A stretch of 22,155 bases of DNA, taken from positions 1 through 22,155 of IMG/VR virus record IMGVR_UViG_3300031623_000058; one strand, given 5' to 3'. Position numbers and translations under genes: made by a program. Positions 7,215-14,191 of the stretch are shown in pieces. Position 1 is the first letter of the stretch, and each line of letters opens with the position of its first letter. This DNA comes from a virus. The notes under the pieces are model-generated. The model saw only the letters and a program-made list of their open reading frames with translations, ran no database searches and was not told the origin of the DNA.

Positions 7215-8140
7215 TATATAAAATTCCTCATGTGTTGCCATGCTTCACCAGTAAGTAAATCTTTGAAGCTCCAGTGGCATTGTGCTATGTTATTAATCCA
7301 TTGAGTTCTATCTTTTTTCTGTAGGTTGTTTATGTCAGCTAAGTTAGTATGACATACTTCAGCTACTTGACTTGCAGTAGGATCTTCTACTATTACTGGT
7401 ACGCCCTCAATTACACTTGCTACAGCTGGACTACTATTATAAACGATTGTAACCATACTCTTTGCTAAATCATGTTCTATACGAGGTTCAAAACTAATAC
7501 GTACATTAGGTCCATGAATTTGTTTTGTATATTCAGGAGCCTTCTTATCTCCAGGGTGCGGTCTAACTATAATTGGTCTTTCGCTATACTGTCTAATATC
7601 TGCTATTTTACTATTAGCCCATTGTACAACATCTTTGCCCTTCATTGACCAGCCACCATTGCGTTGTAGACATAACAAAATACATTCACGTTCATTTATT
7701 GACCACGGTTGTAAAGTAACACCTAAGTCTCTTTGAATCTTGCGCCACTGACTGTCTGTTGAATTCTTATTACAATAATTTCCAGTATCATTAAAAACAC
7801 CATTAACACTATATCGTAGATAATGATGTGGTTCGTTAGTTATTGCTTTATATAAAAATAAATTACTATCTGCTGTTATAAATGCTTTATTTCTTGTATT
7901 ATTTGATATGCCTCTTCTAAGTTGTATGTGTGGGACATGAGCACTTCCTTCATGTATAAAGCCTTGCATCATTGCAACATCACATTCTAATAACTCAAAC
8001 CCGTCATAGACAAGACCATTATCTCCACATTCTCTTACTCCTGCAACAAAGTTACGTATAATTTGTTCCTTATGATTATGCTTTAACGGTTTAGCTCTTG
8101 TTCCAGGTGGAATAACTTTAGTGTAACCGACTACTCTCAT
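7214..8140 (-). CDS. KpsC/capsule-synthesis-like glycosyltransferase family protein (paralogue 2)
   Basis: 308 residues from ATG 8140, which overlaps the preceding stop as ATGA and has GGAG 9 nt upstream; an upstream in-frame TTG is less likely. It is clearly related to the 5040-5888 protein: SERPIIVRPHPGDKK, then VYNSSPAVASVIEGVPVIVE and a Trp-rich tail with RTQWINNIAQCHWSF. The canonical R-x-HPG-x-K motif is better preserved here than in paralogue 1. The N-terminal half is different (HVPHIQLRRG, a FLYKAITNEPHHYLRYSVNG region) and probably sets the acceptor. Predicted cytoplasmic GT-B-type transferase; donor unknown. Confidence 0.8.
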   Translation of the reverse strand: MRVVGYTKVIPPGTRAKPLKHNHKEQIIRNFVAGVRECGDNGLVYDGFELLECDVAMMQGFIHEGSAHVPHIQLRRGISNNTRNKAFITADSNLFLYKAITNEPHHYLRYSVNGVFNDTGNYCNKNSTDSQWRKIQRDLGVTLQPWSINERECILLCLQRNGGWSMKGKDVVQWANSKIADIRQYSERPIIVRPHPGDKKAPEYTKQIHGPNVRISFEPRIEHDLAKSMVTIVYNSSPAVASVIEGVPVIVEDPTASQVAEVCHTNLADINNLQKKDRTQWINNIAQCHWSFKDLLTGEAWQHMRNFI

Positions 8141-9189
8141 TTTACTATACTCCAAGCATATCCATTTAACATCTCGTCATACGTAAACTGATTATTAGCA
8201 AGGTAACGACAAAGCCAAGTTAGTTGTTTACGTCCTGGATGTTTTGCAAATTCAATGTGCGACAGTTTTGTTTGAGCAATATCTTGAGCACAATTAGGAC
8301 CTAATACTATTGCAGGTTTTCCATAAATCATTGATTCTAAGGCCGCAATACTATTGTATGTTACTAAACAATGTACATCACCATCTAGTGCTTGTTCCAT
8401 TGTATTAACTGATACTCGAGCTTCTCTACTAGGTTTCTTTCTAATTTCAACATCTCGTTGTGTATGTTTTTGAATTTGCATAACAGTATTTTCAATCCAG
8501 ATATCTAAATCTAATTCAAAATACTTCATTACTTTTTCGCTAGGAGGAACTAAAAGAATTTTCTTTCCAGGCTTAACATCTTTAAACTGTATAGCAAGAC
8601 GCTTCCATCGTTCACCACCATAATGCTGAGGAGCTTTTAGTAATAGATTAGCATCAAGTTTTCTTTGTGCAGTTATATCATCATCACCTGCTTCTTTTAC
8701 ATTATCTTCTAGTCTATCTCTAGCAGGCATGTGAAGGTTTTGTAATGCATTTTTAACTATTCGATGATAAGTCTTTTTACCACTAGGATTTGTTGGGCTT
8801 GGATTATTTCCAACATATCCGGTATCCATAAAATAAAAATCTCTGCCCACTTCAATACATTTTTTAATAATTTTAGTTTTACCTAACCCCCTTACTAAGA
8901 TTGGAGTTTTGTCATCCCAGTCTATATCGTCAGCTCTAATATATCTGCCATTGGATCCTAACGCCATTGCCATTACAAAAGAATCAACTAATCCAAATGG
9001 TGATTTTTCTTTTTTCTCTACTTTTTTAATTCCGCTATCAACACAAATTAGATTAGGCTTTTTAACATCTTCAAATGCTCGCGTTACTGCATTAACAGCA
9101 TCCTTAGCCTGGCCTGTTGCTACAGCGGCAAGTATATGATTAACTAAATCTTTTAATTCTGGTTTCAAGTGTCTAGGATCCCATTCCAT
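8137..9189 (-). CDS. KpsC/capsule-synthesis-like glycosyltransferase family protein (paralogue 3)
   Basis: 350 residues from ATG 9189, 1 nt after the previous stop with AGGGAAAA upstream; an extended frame runs to 9276 but would overlap the upstream gene heavily. The C-terminal domain carries the family signature VTYNSIAALESMIYGKPAIVLGPN (an NS-AA-E-GKP-V motif) and a tail with KQLTWLCRYLA. The basic segment before it (EIRKKPSREARVSV) replaces the R-HPG-x-K motif of paralogue 2, so the donor pocket may differ. Residues about 1-75 are charged and helical. It is the longest and most divergent of the three and, like the others, has no signal peptide. Confidence 0.75.
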   Translation of the reverse strand: MEWDPRHLKPELKDLVNHILAAVATGQAKDAVNAVTRAFEDVKKPNLICVDSGIKKVEKKEKSPFGLVDSFVMAMALGSNGRYIRADDIDWDDKTPILVRGLGKTKIIKKCIEVGRDFYFMDTGYVGNNPSPTNPSGKKTYHRIVKNALQNLHMPARDRLEDNVKEAGDDDITAQRKLDANLLLKAPQHYGGERWKRLAIQFKDVKPGKKILLVPPSEKVMKYFELDLDIWIENTVMQIQKHTQRDVEIRKKPSREARVSVNTMEQALDGDVHCLVTYNSIAALESMIYGKPAIVLGPNCAQDIAQTKLSHIEFAKHPGRKQLTWLCRYLANNQFTYDEMLNGYAWSIVK

Positions 9190-9190
9190 T

Positions 9191-9877
9191 TTATTTTCCC
9201 TGCATAGTTTCTGCAAGTACATCTTTCCAAACTTGATTATACTCACAGTTTCGATAATCTTTAAACCAAGGCCCACCTTCTGTATAATGTAATGCTTTAG
9301 GTTTACCGTCCTTTGGTTCTTTATACCAGCCCACTAACCAATTCCAATCAATCGGTAATGAACCAATTTCTTCATCTTCTAACCAAGAAAATCTATGTAA
9401 ATATTTTCCTGTTGTACCTTCATCATTAATTACATCAACTGTTAAGTTTTGATTACTTGGATGTCCGCAGTTCCATAATACTAATGAACTCCAGTTTTTT
9501 CTTGGATATTGTGTTTGTACTCTTCCATCCATCTTCGAGCCCGGCTTTGGTTTATACTCATGTTGTACGCACATAACAGCATACTTGTCATCAACTAAAT
9601 TAAATAAGTTTTGTACATCTTCTAAAAATACAACATCGTCATCACAAAATAATGCCCACCCTTTATAATCCATTAGATGCGGAACAAGGAACCTAGTAAA
9701 CGTAAACTCAGTTGATCCAAGTTTATCAGGTTCTCTCCAGTATAAGTTGCGTTGTCGTAAATCTTGTTGTGCTAACGGCTCAACTTTAACATCACTATTA
9801 AATCGTTTAATACTATGTTCACACACTTGCCAAGGAATGTCGCTCCGAGTATCGTATCCAATAAAGACGTTATTCAT
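9191..9877 (-). CDS. GT-A glycosyltransferase, GT8-like
   Basis: A 228-aa protein beginning MNNVFIGYDTR, the typical first strand of GT8-like enzymes, with a substrate-region STEFTFTRFLVPHLM and a metal-binding WALFCDDDVVFLED (DDD at about 79-81). Later motifs SSLVLWNCGHP, PIDWNWLVGW and a C-terminal LHYTEGGPWF match the acceptor and nucleotide-binding His regions of this group. The start overlaps the methyltransferase stop as ATGA. Expected reaction: transfer of a hexose or related sugar from a nucleotide donor. Sugar identity is unknown. Confidence 0.85.
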   Translation of the reverse strand: MNNVFIGYDTRSDIPWQVCEHSIKRFNSDVKVEPLAQQDLRQRNLYWREPDKLGSTEFTFTRFLVPHLMDYKGWALFCDDDVVFLEDVQNLFNLVDDKYAVMCVQHEYKPKPGSKMDGRVQTQYPRKNWSSLVLWNCGHPSNQNLTVDVINDEGTTGKYLHRFSWLEDEEIGSLPIDWNWLVGWYKEPKDGKPKALHYTEGGPWFKDYRNCEYNQVWKDVLAETMQGK

Positions 9878-10563
9878 GCACGTTCCTTCCTACACCAAAT
9901 TGCTGTCTGGTCAATAGTATGTATCTCCATTGTATCTCCAAAGACGTCATGAAAGGCTTTTTTACTACCTTGCCAACTATTATAGTCATCAATTACACAT
10001 ATACCACCTACTGATAACTTAGGCCAAAGTACCTTTAATTCCTTATACGTACTTTCATACCAATCAGTATCTAATCGAAGTAATGCAATATTAGTTGGTA
10101 CATTTCCCGGATTCTCAAGTGTTTTACATACATCACCAACAACATACTTGGTTTGACTTTGTGGAATAAATGGATTTATATTCTCAACAACTTCATTTAA
10201 TTCTGCCCTGCACCACTGATCATAACCTTTTTTTGCCTTAGTACTCTGATGTGCAAATCCATAAGATCCGTCAGCGTTAATTCTATAATCTTCTTCAGTT
10301 GGTGTTGTCATACCTTCAAATGTATCATACAACCAAAATTGTCTTTTGCTTTTTGTGTTTCCTAACCAAGCACTAATTATTTGGCCGCCTTTATAAACAC
10401 CACATTCTACTATAGCACCTTCAATTTTTTCTTTATCTAATTCTTTAACAGTATGATATGTATGTAACAGTCGTCGACCACTTGTCATAGTATAAGGTTT
10501 ACATACAGTTAGCATGTTCCATTCATCTTCTGTAAACTCTTCTTTACGCAATTCGTTTAACAT
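9874..10563 (-). CDS. TylF/MycF-type macrocin O-methyltransferase family protein
   Basis: A 229-aa SAM-dependent methyltransferase of the TylF family. Visible signatures: AIVECGVYKGG (about 50-60, SAM loop), FWLYDTFEGM (the family DTFEGM motif), LLRLDTDWYESTYKELKVLW and GGICVIDDYNSWQGSKKAF, with acidic residues typical of the Mg-binding site. Family members O-methylate sugar hydroxyls in antibiotics and glycans, so the likely substrate here is a sugar made by adjacent genes (inference). ATG 10563 has AGGA 5 nt upstream and overlaps the end of a 41-aa ORF closely. Length is near the family norm. Confidence 0.88.
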   Translation of the reverse strand: MLNELRKEEFTEDEWNMLTVCKPYTMTSGRRLLHTYHTVKELDKEKIEGAIVECGVYKGGQIISAWLGNTKSKRQFWLYDTFEGMTTPTEEDYRINADGSYGFAHQSTKAKKGYDQWCRAELNEVVENINPFIPQSQTKYVVGDVCKTLENPGNVPTNIALLRLDTDWYESTYKELKVLWPKLSVGGICVIDDYNSWQGSKKAFHDVFGDTMEIHTIDQTAIWCRKERA

Positions 10564-10569
10564 ATTATC

Positions 10570-10695
10570 CTAGAAACTTAAGATCCAAAAAAATACTACA
10601 AAACATAATAAAACAATCAATGCCCATTTTTCTGGGCCCTCTATGTTTCCATATTTCTTAGATTCTTCCCAAACTTCTTTCCAATTTATTTTCAT
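10570..10695 (-). CDS. Tiny single-pass membrane peptide (41 aa)
   Basis: ATG at 10695 overlaps the stop of the nucleotidyltransferase gene as ATGA, and the TAG is at 10572-10570, filling an otherwise empty 128-nt gap. GAGGA lies about 12 nt upstream of the ATG. Residues 1 to about 22 are charged (KEVWEESKKYG), and residues 24-40 form one hydrophobic helix (WALIVLLCFVVFFWIL) running to the C-terminus, giving a tail-anchored topology. No homologue is recognised. It may anchor a glycan-assembly complex at the inner membrane (speculation). Confidence 0.6.
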   Translation of the reverse strand: MKINWKEVWEESKKYGNIEGPEKWALIVLLCFVVFFWILSF

Positions 10696-11459
10696 AAGCG
10701 TTCAATGTCCTCTTCAACGCATCTTCTACCGTATTGTACTTCTAATATATGACACGGTTCTGTTGTATGATTACACCCTTGATGCCATTCATTTTCTTTA
10801 ATTGTAACTGTTTCATTTACAGTAAATTGACCATTTTCTTCTACATCAGATGACACGTTTATTGTATTAACTGTACATTTGCCTTTAAGAATATACCAAT
10901 GTTCTGCTCTATCTTGATGACGTTGCATACTTAAACTTTTGTTAGGCTCTATTACTAGTTCTTTAACTTTGTAACCATCCTTGTCATCTAGTACTCTGTA
11001 CCAACCCCAAGCACGTATTGTTTTAGGGTTTTTCCATTCTTCTAATATCCAACTGCTAGAATTTTTCTTGTTATCTCCGCCAACTCCAAATGCAAATTTT
11101 ACATCAGGATGAGCACCCCATTGTTTCATTTCAGGAATGGTTTCTTCTGTTCTATCTCCACCATTAGCAAAAATGATTTTTCTTGCACCTATGGCCATAG
11201 CTTTGTAAATTGCACCGCCGGCATCATCAACCCTATCGTCATTTGGAATATCAATAACATTATCAACAACTTTAAGATTTCTAATGATTTCACAGCGTTC
11301 AGCTATAGGCATAAACGCTCTTCCTTTTTTGCGTATTAACCATTCGTCAGAATTAATACCAACCCATAATTCATCGCCTAGCTCTTTAGCCGCTTTGAAA
11401 TACGCAATATGCCCAGAGTGGAGAGGGTCGAATCCTCCTGTAACCAATACAACTGTCAT
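10692..11459 (-). CDS. Cytidylyltransferase-like nucleotidyltransferase fused to a cupin domain
   Basis: About 255 residues from ATG 11459 (GTG at 11462 is the alternative; no strong ribosome-binding site is seen). Residues about 2-135 are a nucleotidyltransferase of the TagD/RfaE-C type: GGFDPLHSGH with the HxGH site at 15-18, INSDEWLIRKKG, ERCEIIRNL and an SSSW motif near 135-138. Residues about 150-256 are a cupin like that of type II phosphomannose isomerase, with SLSMQRHQDRAEHWYILKG and a second strand EWHQGCNH. The first part would form a CDP- or ADP-linked alcohol or sugar, and the cupin would bind or isomerise the same sugar phosphate; the joint reaction is inferred. It sits at the head of the sugar genes. 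Confidence 0.85.
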   Translation of the reverse strand: MTVVLVTGGFDPLHSGHIAYFKAAKELGDELWVGINSDEWLIRKKGRAFMPIAERCEIIRNLKVVDNVIDIPNDDRVDDAGGAIYKAMAIGARKIIFANGGDRTEETIPEMKQWGAHPDVKFAFGVGGDNKKNSSSWILEEWKNPKTIRAWGWYRVLDDKDGYKVKELVIEPNKSLSMQRHQDRAEHWYILKGKCTVNTINVSSDVEENGQFTVNETVTIKENEWHQGCNHTTEPCHILEVQYGRRCVEEDIERL

Positions 11460-11477
11460 CACAACTGTATTTAATCT

Positions 11478-12176
11478 TTATCGGAGAGTAGCTTGTATAT
11501 AATTGATTAGTGTTTCAGGATCAGATTTTTCATACGGATCTTCGTCGTTACCTGTTTGATTAAATCCAGGTTCAACAAATGCTTGATCAACAATACCGTT
11601 AATAACATATACTGAATAACGCCACGAACGTGGGCCAAATCCTAGATGTCTTTTATTACAACTAACGCCCATTGCTTGAGAAAAATCACCATTACCATCA
11701 GCGAGTAGTTTAATATTCTTAATACCTAAACTGTCAAACCAAGCATTCATAACAAAGCCGTCATTAACTGAAGCACAATATACTTCGTCTACACCTAGAC
11801 CTTTAAATCTATCATATGCTTCGTCATATGCTGGTAATTGTTTAGTTGAACATGTTGGAGTAAATGCTCCCGGTAGGCCAAATAGTACAACCTTTTTCTT
11901 TGTAAAAATCTCAGCAGTAGTAATTGTTTGAAAGTCTCCCATTACCCTATTAACAAATGTAGCATTAGGTATACGATCAAATCTTTCTATTTTTTGTATA
12001 GAACCTGGTAATGCAGGGTGTCCTATTCGTTCGAATTTATCTTTATATGCATTAGCGTACTCTTCAGGAGTCGGCGGCCGCTCAGTTTCGGTTTCAAATG
12101 TCTTGTCGGTCCCCCGGTGGTTGCCACCATATTGAGTTTTAAGTTGTTTACCGATATCAGTGTCAGTTAGTTTCAT
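11478..12176 (-). CDS. Prx5-type peroxiredoxin with an extra N-terminal segment
   Basis: A 232-aa thiol peroxidase. The catalytic block VVLFGLPGAFTPTCS (about 96-110) places the peroxidatic Cys at 109 with the conserved PxxxTPxC context, and SWRYSVYV (about 184-191) carries the conserved Arg. Cys134 and Cys173 could act in resolution. The Prx5 domain spans about residues 64-232. The first 60 or so residues, with a Pro-Thr-Glu-rich ETERPPTPEEYANAYKDKF segment, are an extra region absent from typical Prx5 proteins of roughly 160-170 aa. The enzyme would reduce peroxides using host thioredoxin or glutathione systems. ATG 12176 overlaps the small upstream ORF as ATGA. An auxiliary metabolic gene is inferred, possibly countering oxidative stress in the infected cell. 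Confidence 0.88.
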   Translation of the reverse strand: MKLTDTDIGKQLKTQYGGNHRGTDKTFETETERPPTPEEYANAYKDKFERIGHPALPGSIQKIERFDRIPNATFVNRVMGDFQTITTAEIFTKKKVVLFGLPGAFTPTCSTKQLPAYDEAYDRFKGLGVDEVYCASVNDGFVMNAWFDSLGIKNIKLLADGNGDFSQAMGVSCNKRHLGFGPRSWRYSVYVINGIVDQAFVEPGFNQTGNDEDPYEKSDPETLINYIQATLR

Positions 12177-12343
12177 TTGTATATTTTCCTCCAGCGTTGA
12201 TCATATATATTTTTATCATCTTCTGTTAATATATAGCTAGGAGATGCCTCCATTCGCTTTATTAATTCTTTTAAGTCTTTGCCTTCACTAGTTAACTCTT
12301 CGTCTGGTACATCTATTAAACTTAATAAATATCTTCGGCTCAC
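12173..12343 (-). CDS. Small hypothetical protein (56 aa, GTG start)
   Basis: GTG at 12343 has GGAG 7 nt upstream, and its TGA overlaps the peroxiredoxin ATG. The frame fills the 179-nt gap between uvsY and the peroxiredoxin gene. The product is highly charged, with LIDVPDEELTSEGKDLKELIKRMEA-like helical content and a C-terminal Trp-Arg-Lys segment. No homologue is recognised. The good ribosome-binding site and coupled stop/start support real translation, though the size leaves doubt. Confidence 0.6.
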   Translation of the reverse strand: MSRRYLLSLIDVPDEELTSEGKDLKELIKRMEASPSYILTEDDKNIYDQRWRKIYK

Positions 12344-12355
12344 ATACCTACTCCA

Positions 12356-12811
12356 TTAAAGACGAGCGTCTTCCATACCAGCAACTCGAAGCTTCACTAT
12401 ATTAGTTAGTTGCCATTGCTTTTGGTCTAGAGCCTTAGTGACTCCTAACCATTTGTTCCGCATAAGTGCGAATTCGTTAATGATTTTTTCGTAATCAACA
12501 ACGTCAGCTTCACCGTCAACATACTTTTCTACGTCACGACTACTTAATGCTCGTTGATAACTTTCCAAATATTTTCTAAAAAATGAACTTCTTAAACGGC
12601 GTAATTCAATATTTAGATATTCTAATATCGCTTCAAGCTCTTGAAGTTGATTGAACCGTTGTTCAACTAAGCCGGGCATCTCTGCCGCGGCATTTTCGAT
12701 ACTACCTTTAATCCGGATCTCAGCCTTAGCTTCTTCAAGCTCATGTTCAAAGTATCCTATTGCCGCAGGTATCTTATTAATATTTTTTGCAACGTCTGAA
12801 TACCAGCCCAT
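12356..12811 (-). CDS. uvsY: UvsY-like recombination mediator
   Basis: A 151-aa, largely helical and charged protein (T4 UvsY is 137 aa). The C-terminal half carries the pattern RDVEKYVDGEADVVDYEKII followed by KWLGVTKALDQKQWQLTNIV, which aligns by eye with the DVDKYLD...LE...LNNRTFQIKN region of T4-like UvsY. UvsY loads the UvsX recombinase onto gp32-covered ssDNA. Context strongly supports this: gp32, uvsX and this gene follow one another in one direction, separated by one small gene. The start at 12811 overlaps the previous stop as TAATG. The N-terminal Ala-Glu-Pro part (residues about 1-60) is not diagnostic. No key truncation is seen. Confidence 0.75.
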   Translation of the reverse strand: MGWYSDVAKNINKIPAAIGYFEHELEEAKAEIRIKGSIENAAAEMPGLVEQRFNQLQELEAILEYLNIELRRLRSSFFRKYLESYQRALSSRDVEKYVDGEADVVDYEKIINEFALMRNKWLGVTKALDQKQWQLTNIVKLRVAGMEDARL

Positions 12812-13050
12812 TAATAGACCTCGTCCTCGCTATCGTCGTCATAATCTTGTTCTTCGTCTTCAAGATAATAAGATATAGCTTTGTCTAAGTCACTATCATG
12901 TCCTATTGCATCTCGGAAGTCTTCATCGGAACAACCAAAATCTGCACATAAATCAACATAGCGTTCTGCAACGGTTTCCATGCTTTTTTTGTCAACATAC
13001 TCTTTAAAGCATTGCCAAATTTCGCTGACATGTGATCCACTTTCTATCAT
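12811..13050 (-). CDS. Small acidic conserved protein between uvsX and uvsY
   Basis: A 79-aa protein with helical pattern VAERYVDLCADFGCSDEDF and SDLDKAISYYLEDEEQDYDDD, ending in a strongly acidic tail (EDEEQDYDDDSEDEVY). ATG 13050 lies 8 nt after the uvsX stop with AAGGAT about 5 nt upstream, and its own stop overlaps uvsY as TAATG. I recall similar small proteins at this site in other T4-like marine phages. An acidic DNA-mimic or protein-protein partner for UvsX/UvsY is plausible but not shown. Confidence 0.75.
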   Translation of the reverse strand: MIESGSHVSEIWQCFKEYVDKKSMETVAERYVDLCADFGCSDEDFRDAIGHDSDLDKAISYYLEDEEQDYDDDSEDEVY

Positions 13051-13057
13051 ATAATCC

Positions 13058-14131
13058 TTACTCCTCTATAACAGTTTCTATGTTAGTATTCTCATCTTCT
13101 GTTTCGGATTCTTTAGTTTGAAAAGAATCGAAGTTATTCATAATTATGTCTAACTTCTCGCCTGACCAGTCTTTTCGATATTCAAGAGTTTCCTTACCAG
13201 TTGAATCAACGTATTTAAGTCGATTGCCTTGCTGTACTAGTAGGCCTTTCTTCTCAAATAAATCAACTAACCCTGAGTACGGATCCATGCCTGTTTCATA
13301 TGGTATTTTAACTTGTACGCCTTCAAAAGGTTTTGCATAACGTGTTTTCATAACCTTACAAGCGGCTCTAATACCCATTACATCAGTTACTTTTTTACCA
13401 TCTAAATCTTCTTTAAGTTTTAGTTTTTTCATTGCAACTACAATACTAGATGCGTAGATAAATCCTTGTCCACCACTAATTTTATCATCTGGGTTGAACA
13501 TATCTTGTGATGCGTAAGTGTGATTAGTACATACTAGTCCTACGTTATGTGAACCAATCATATTAACGGTATTACGTACTAATGAAGTAAGTGCTTTAGG
13601 TTTACGACCCATATCACCCTTCATATCACCCTTATTAAACTGATCTACATCAGTTGGTGTTAGTAACATACCCAAGCTATCAATAACAAACAACACCTTA
13701 GGTCGGTCTGTATCAGCCATTTCTCTGTATTCTGACATAAAGGTACTAATAGTTTTAGCAACATCGTCAATCATCGACATGTTAAGTTTTAGGATTTTCT
13801 TTTCGTCTGTGTCTACATTAAGTGCTTGTAACCATTTTTCATCTAATGCATTTTCACTATCAATTAGTACAACAAAGATCCCTTGATCTTGTGCCGCCTT
13901 GACAATGTTACCTGCACAAATGTATGATTTACCTGCACCTGATTCTCCAGCAAATACAGTAACTTTGCCTAAAGGAACACCTTTATTAAAGTCACCACTT
14001 ACTAGATAGTTTAGTGCATAATTACCGGTACTGACCCAATCAGTTGGATCATTAAAGCCTGAACTCATACCTGTAATAGATTTTGTTAAGTTTTTACGAA
14101 ACTTAGAAACGTCGAATGCTCTATTGGTCAT
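13058..14131 (-). CDS. uvsX: UvsX-like RecA-family recombinase
   Basis: A 357-aa strand-exchange protein (T4 UvsX is about 390 aa). Walker A is GESGAGKS at 62-69, the RecA-like catalytic-Glu segment DSENALDEKW is at 91-100, and Walker B KVLFVIDSLGML is at about 145-156. A disordered loop (QFNKGDMKGDMG, about 164-176) matches the DNA-binding loop region, and the tail is acidic (SETEDENTNIETVIEE). It would form filaments on ssDNA with UvsY and drive D-loop formation for recombination-dependent replication. AAGGAG precedes ATG 14131. A hairpin stands between this gene and gp32, so its translation or mRNA level may be set separately. Confidence 0.95.
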   Translation of the reverse strand: MTNRAFDVSKFRKNLTKSITGMSSGFNDPTDWVSTGNYALNYLVSGDFNKGVPLGKVTVFAGESGAGKSYICAGNIVKAAQDQGIFVVLIDSENALDEKWLQALNVDTDEKKILKLNMSMIDDVAKTISTFMSEYREMADTDRPKVLFVIDSLGMLLTPTDVDQFNKGDMKGDMGRKPKALTSLVRNTVNMIGSHNVGLVCTNHTYASQDMFNPDDKISGGQGFIYASSIVVAMKKLKLKEDLDGKKVTDVMGIRAACKVMKTRYAKPFEGVQVKIPYETGMDPYSGLVDLFEKKGLLVQQGNRLKYVDSTGKETLEYRKDWSGEKLDIIMNNFDSFQTKESETEDENTNIETVIEE

Positions 14132-14156
14132 AATTTCTCCTTGTCCAATTATTATG

Positions 14157-14180
14157 AGGGTGACTGTTTCCAGCCACCCT
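14157..14180 (-). promoter_or_regulatory. Hairpin in the gp32-uvsX intergenic region
   Basis: On the minus strand, AGGGTGGCTG and CAGTCACCCT form a 10-bp stem (one G-U pair) around a GAAA tetraloop. It begins 11 nt after the gp32 stop and ends 25 nt before the uvsX ATG. There is no T-run after it, so it is not a standard rho-independent terminator. A GNRA-type loop on a strong stem more often suggests mRNA stabilisation, RNase processing or a translational control site. The direct observation is the stem; the role is inferred. Confidence 0.6.
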
Positions 14181-14191
14181 GCATAACACTA

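Noticed and set aside
9190-9276. Longer N-terminus for KpsC-like paralogue 3
   Set aside because: It would overlap the upstream glycosyltransferase by over 80 nt, while ATG 9189 has a good ribosome-binding site 1 nt after that stop.
12967-12995. TTGACA within the 79-aa gene upstream of uvsY
   Set aside because: At 17-nt spacing the -10 position reads GTTGCA, so no promoter can be supported.
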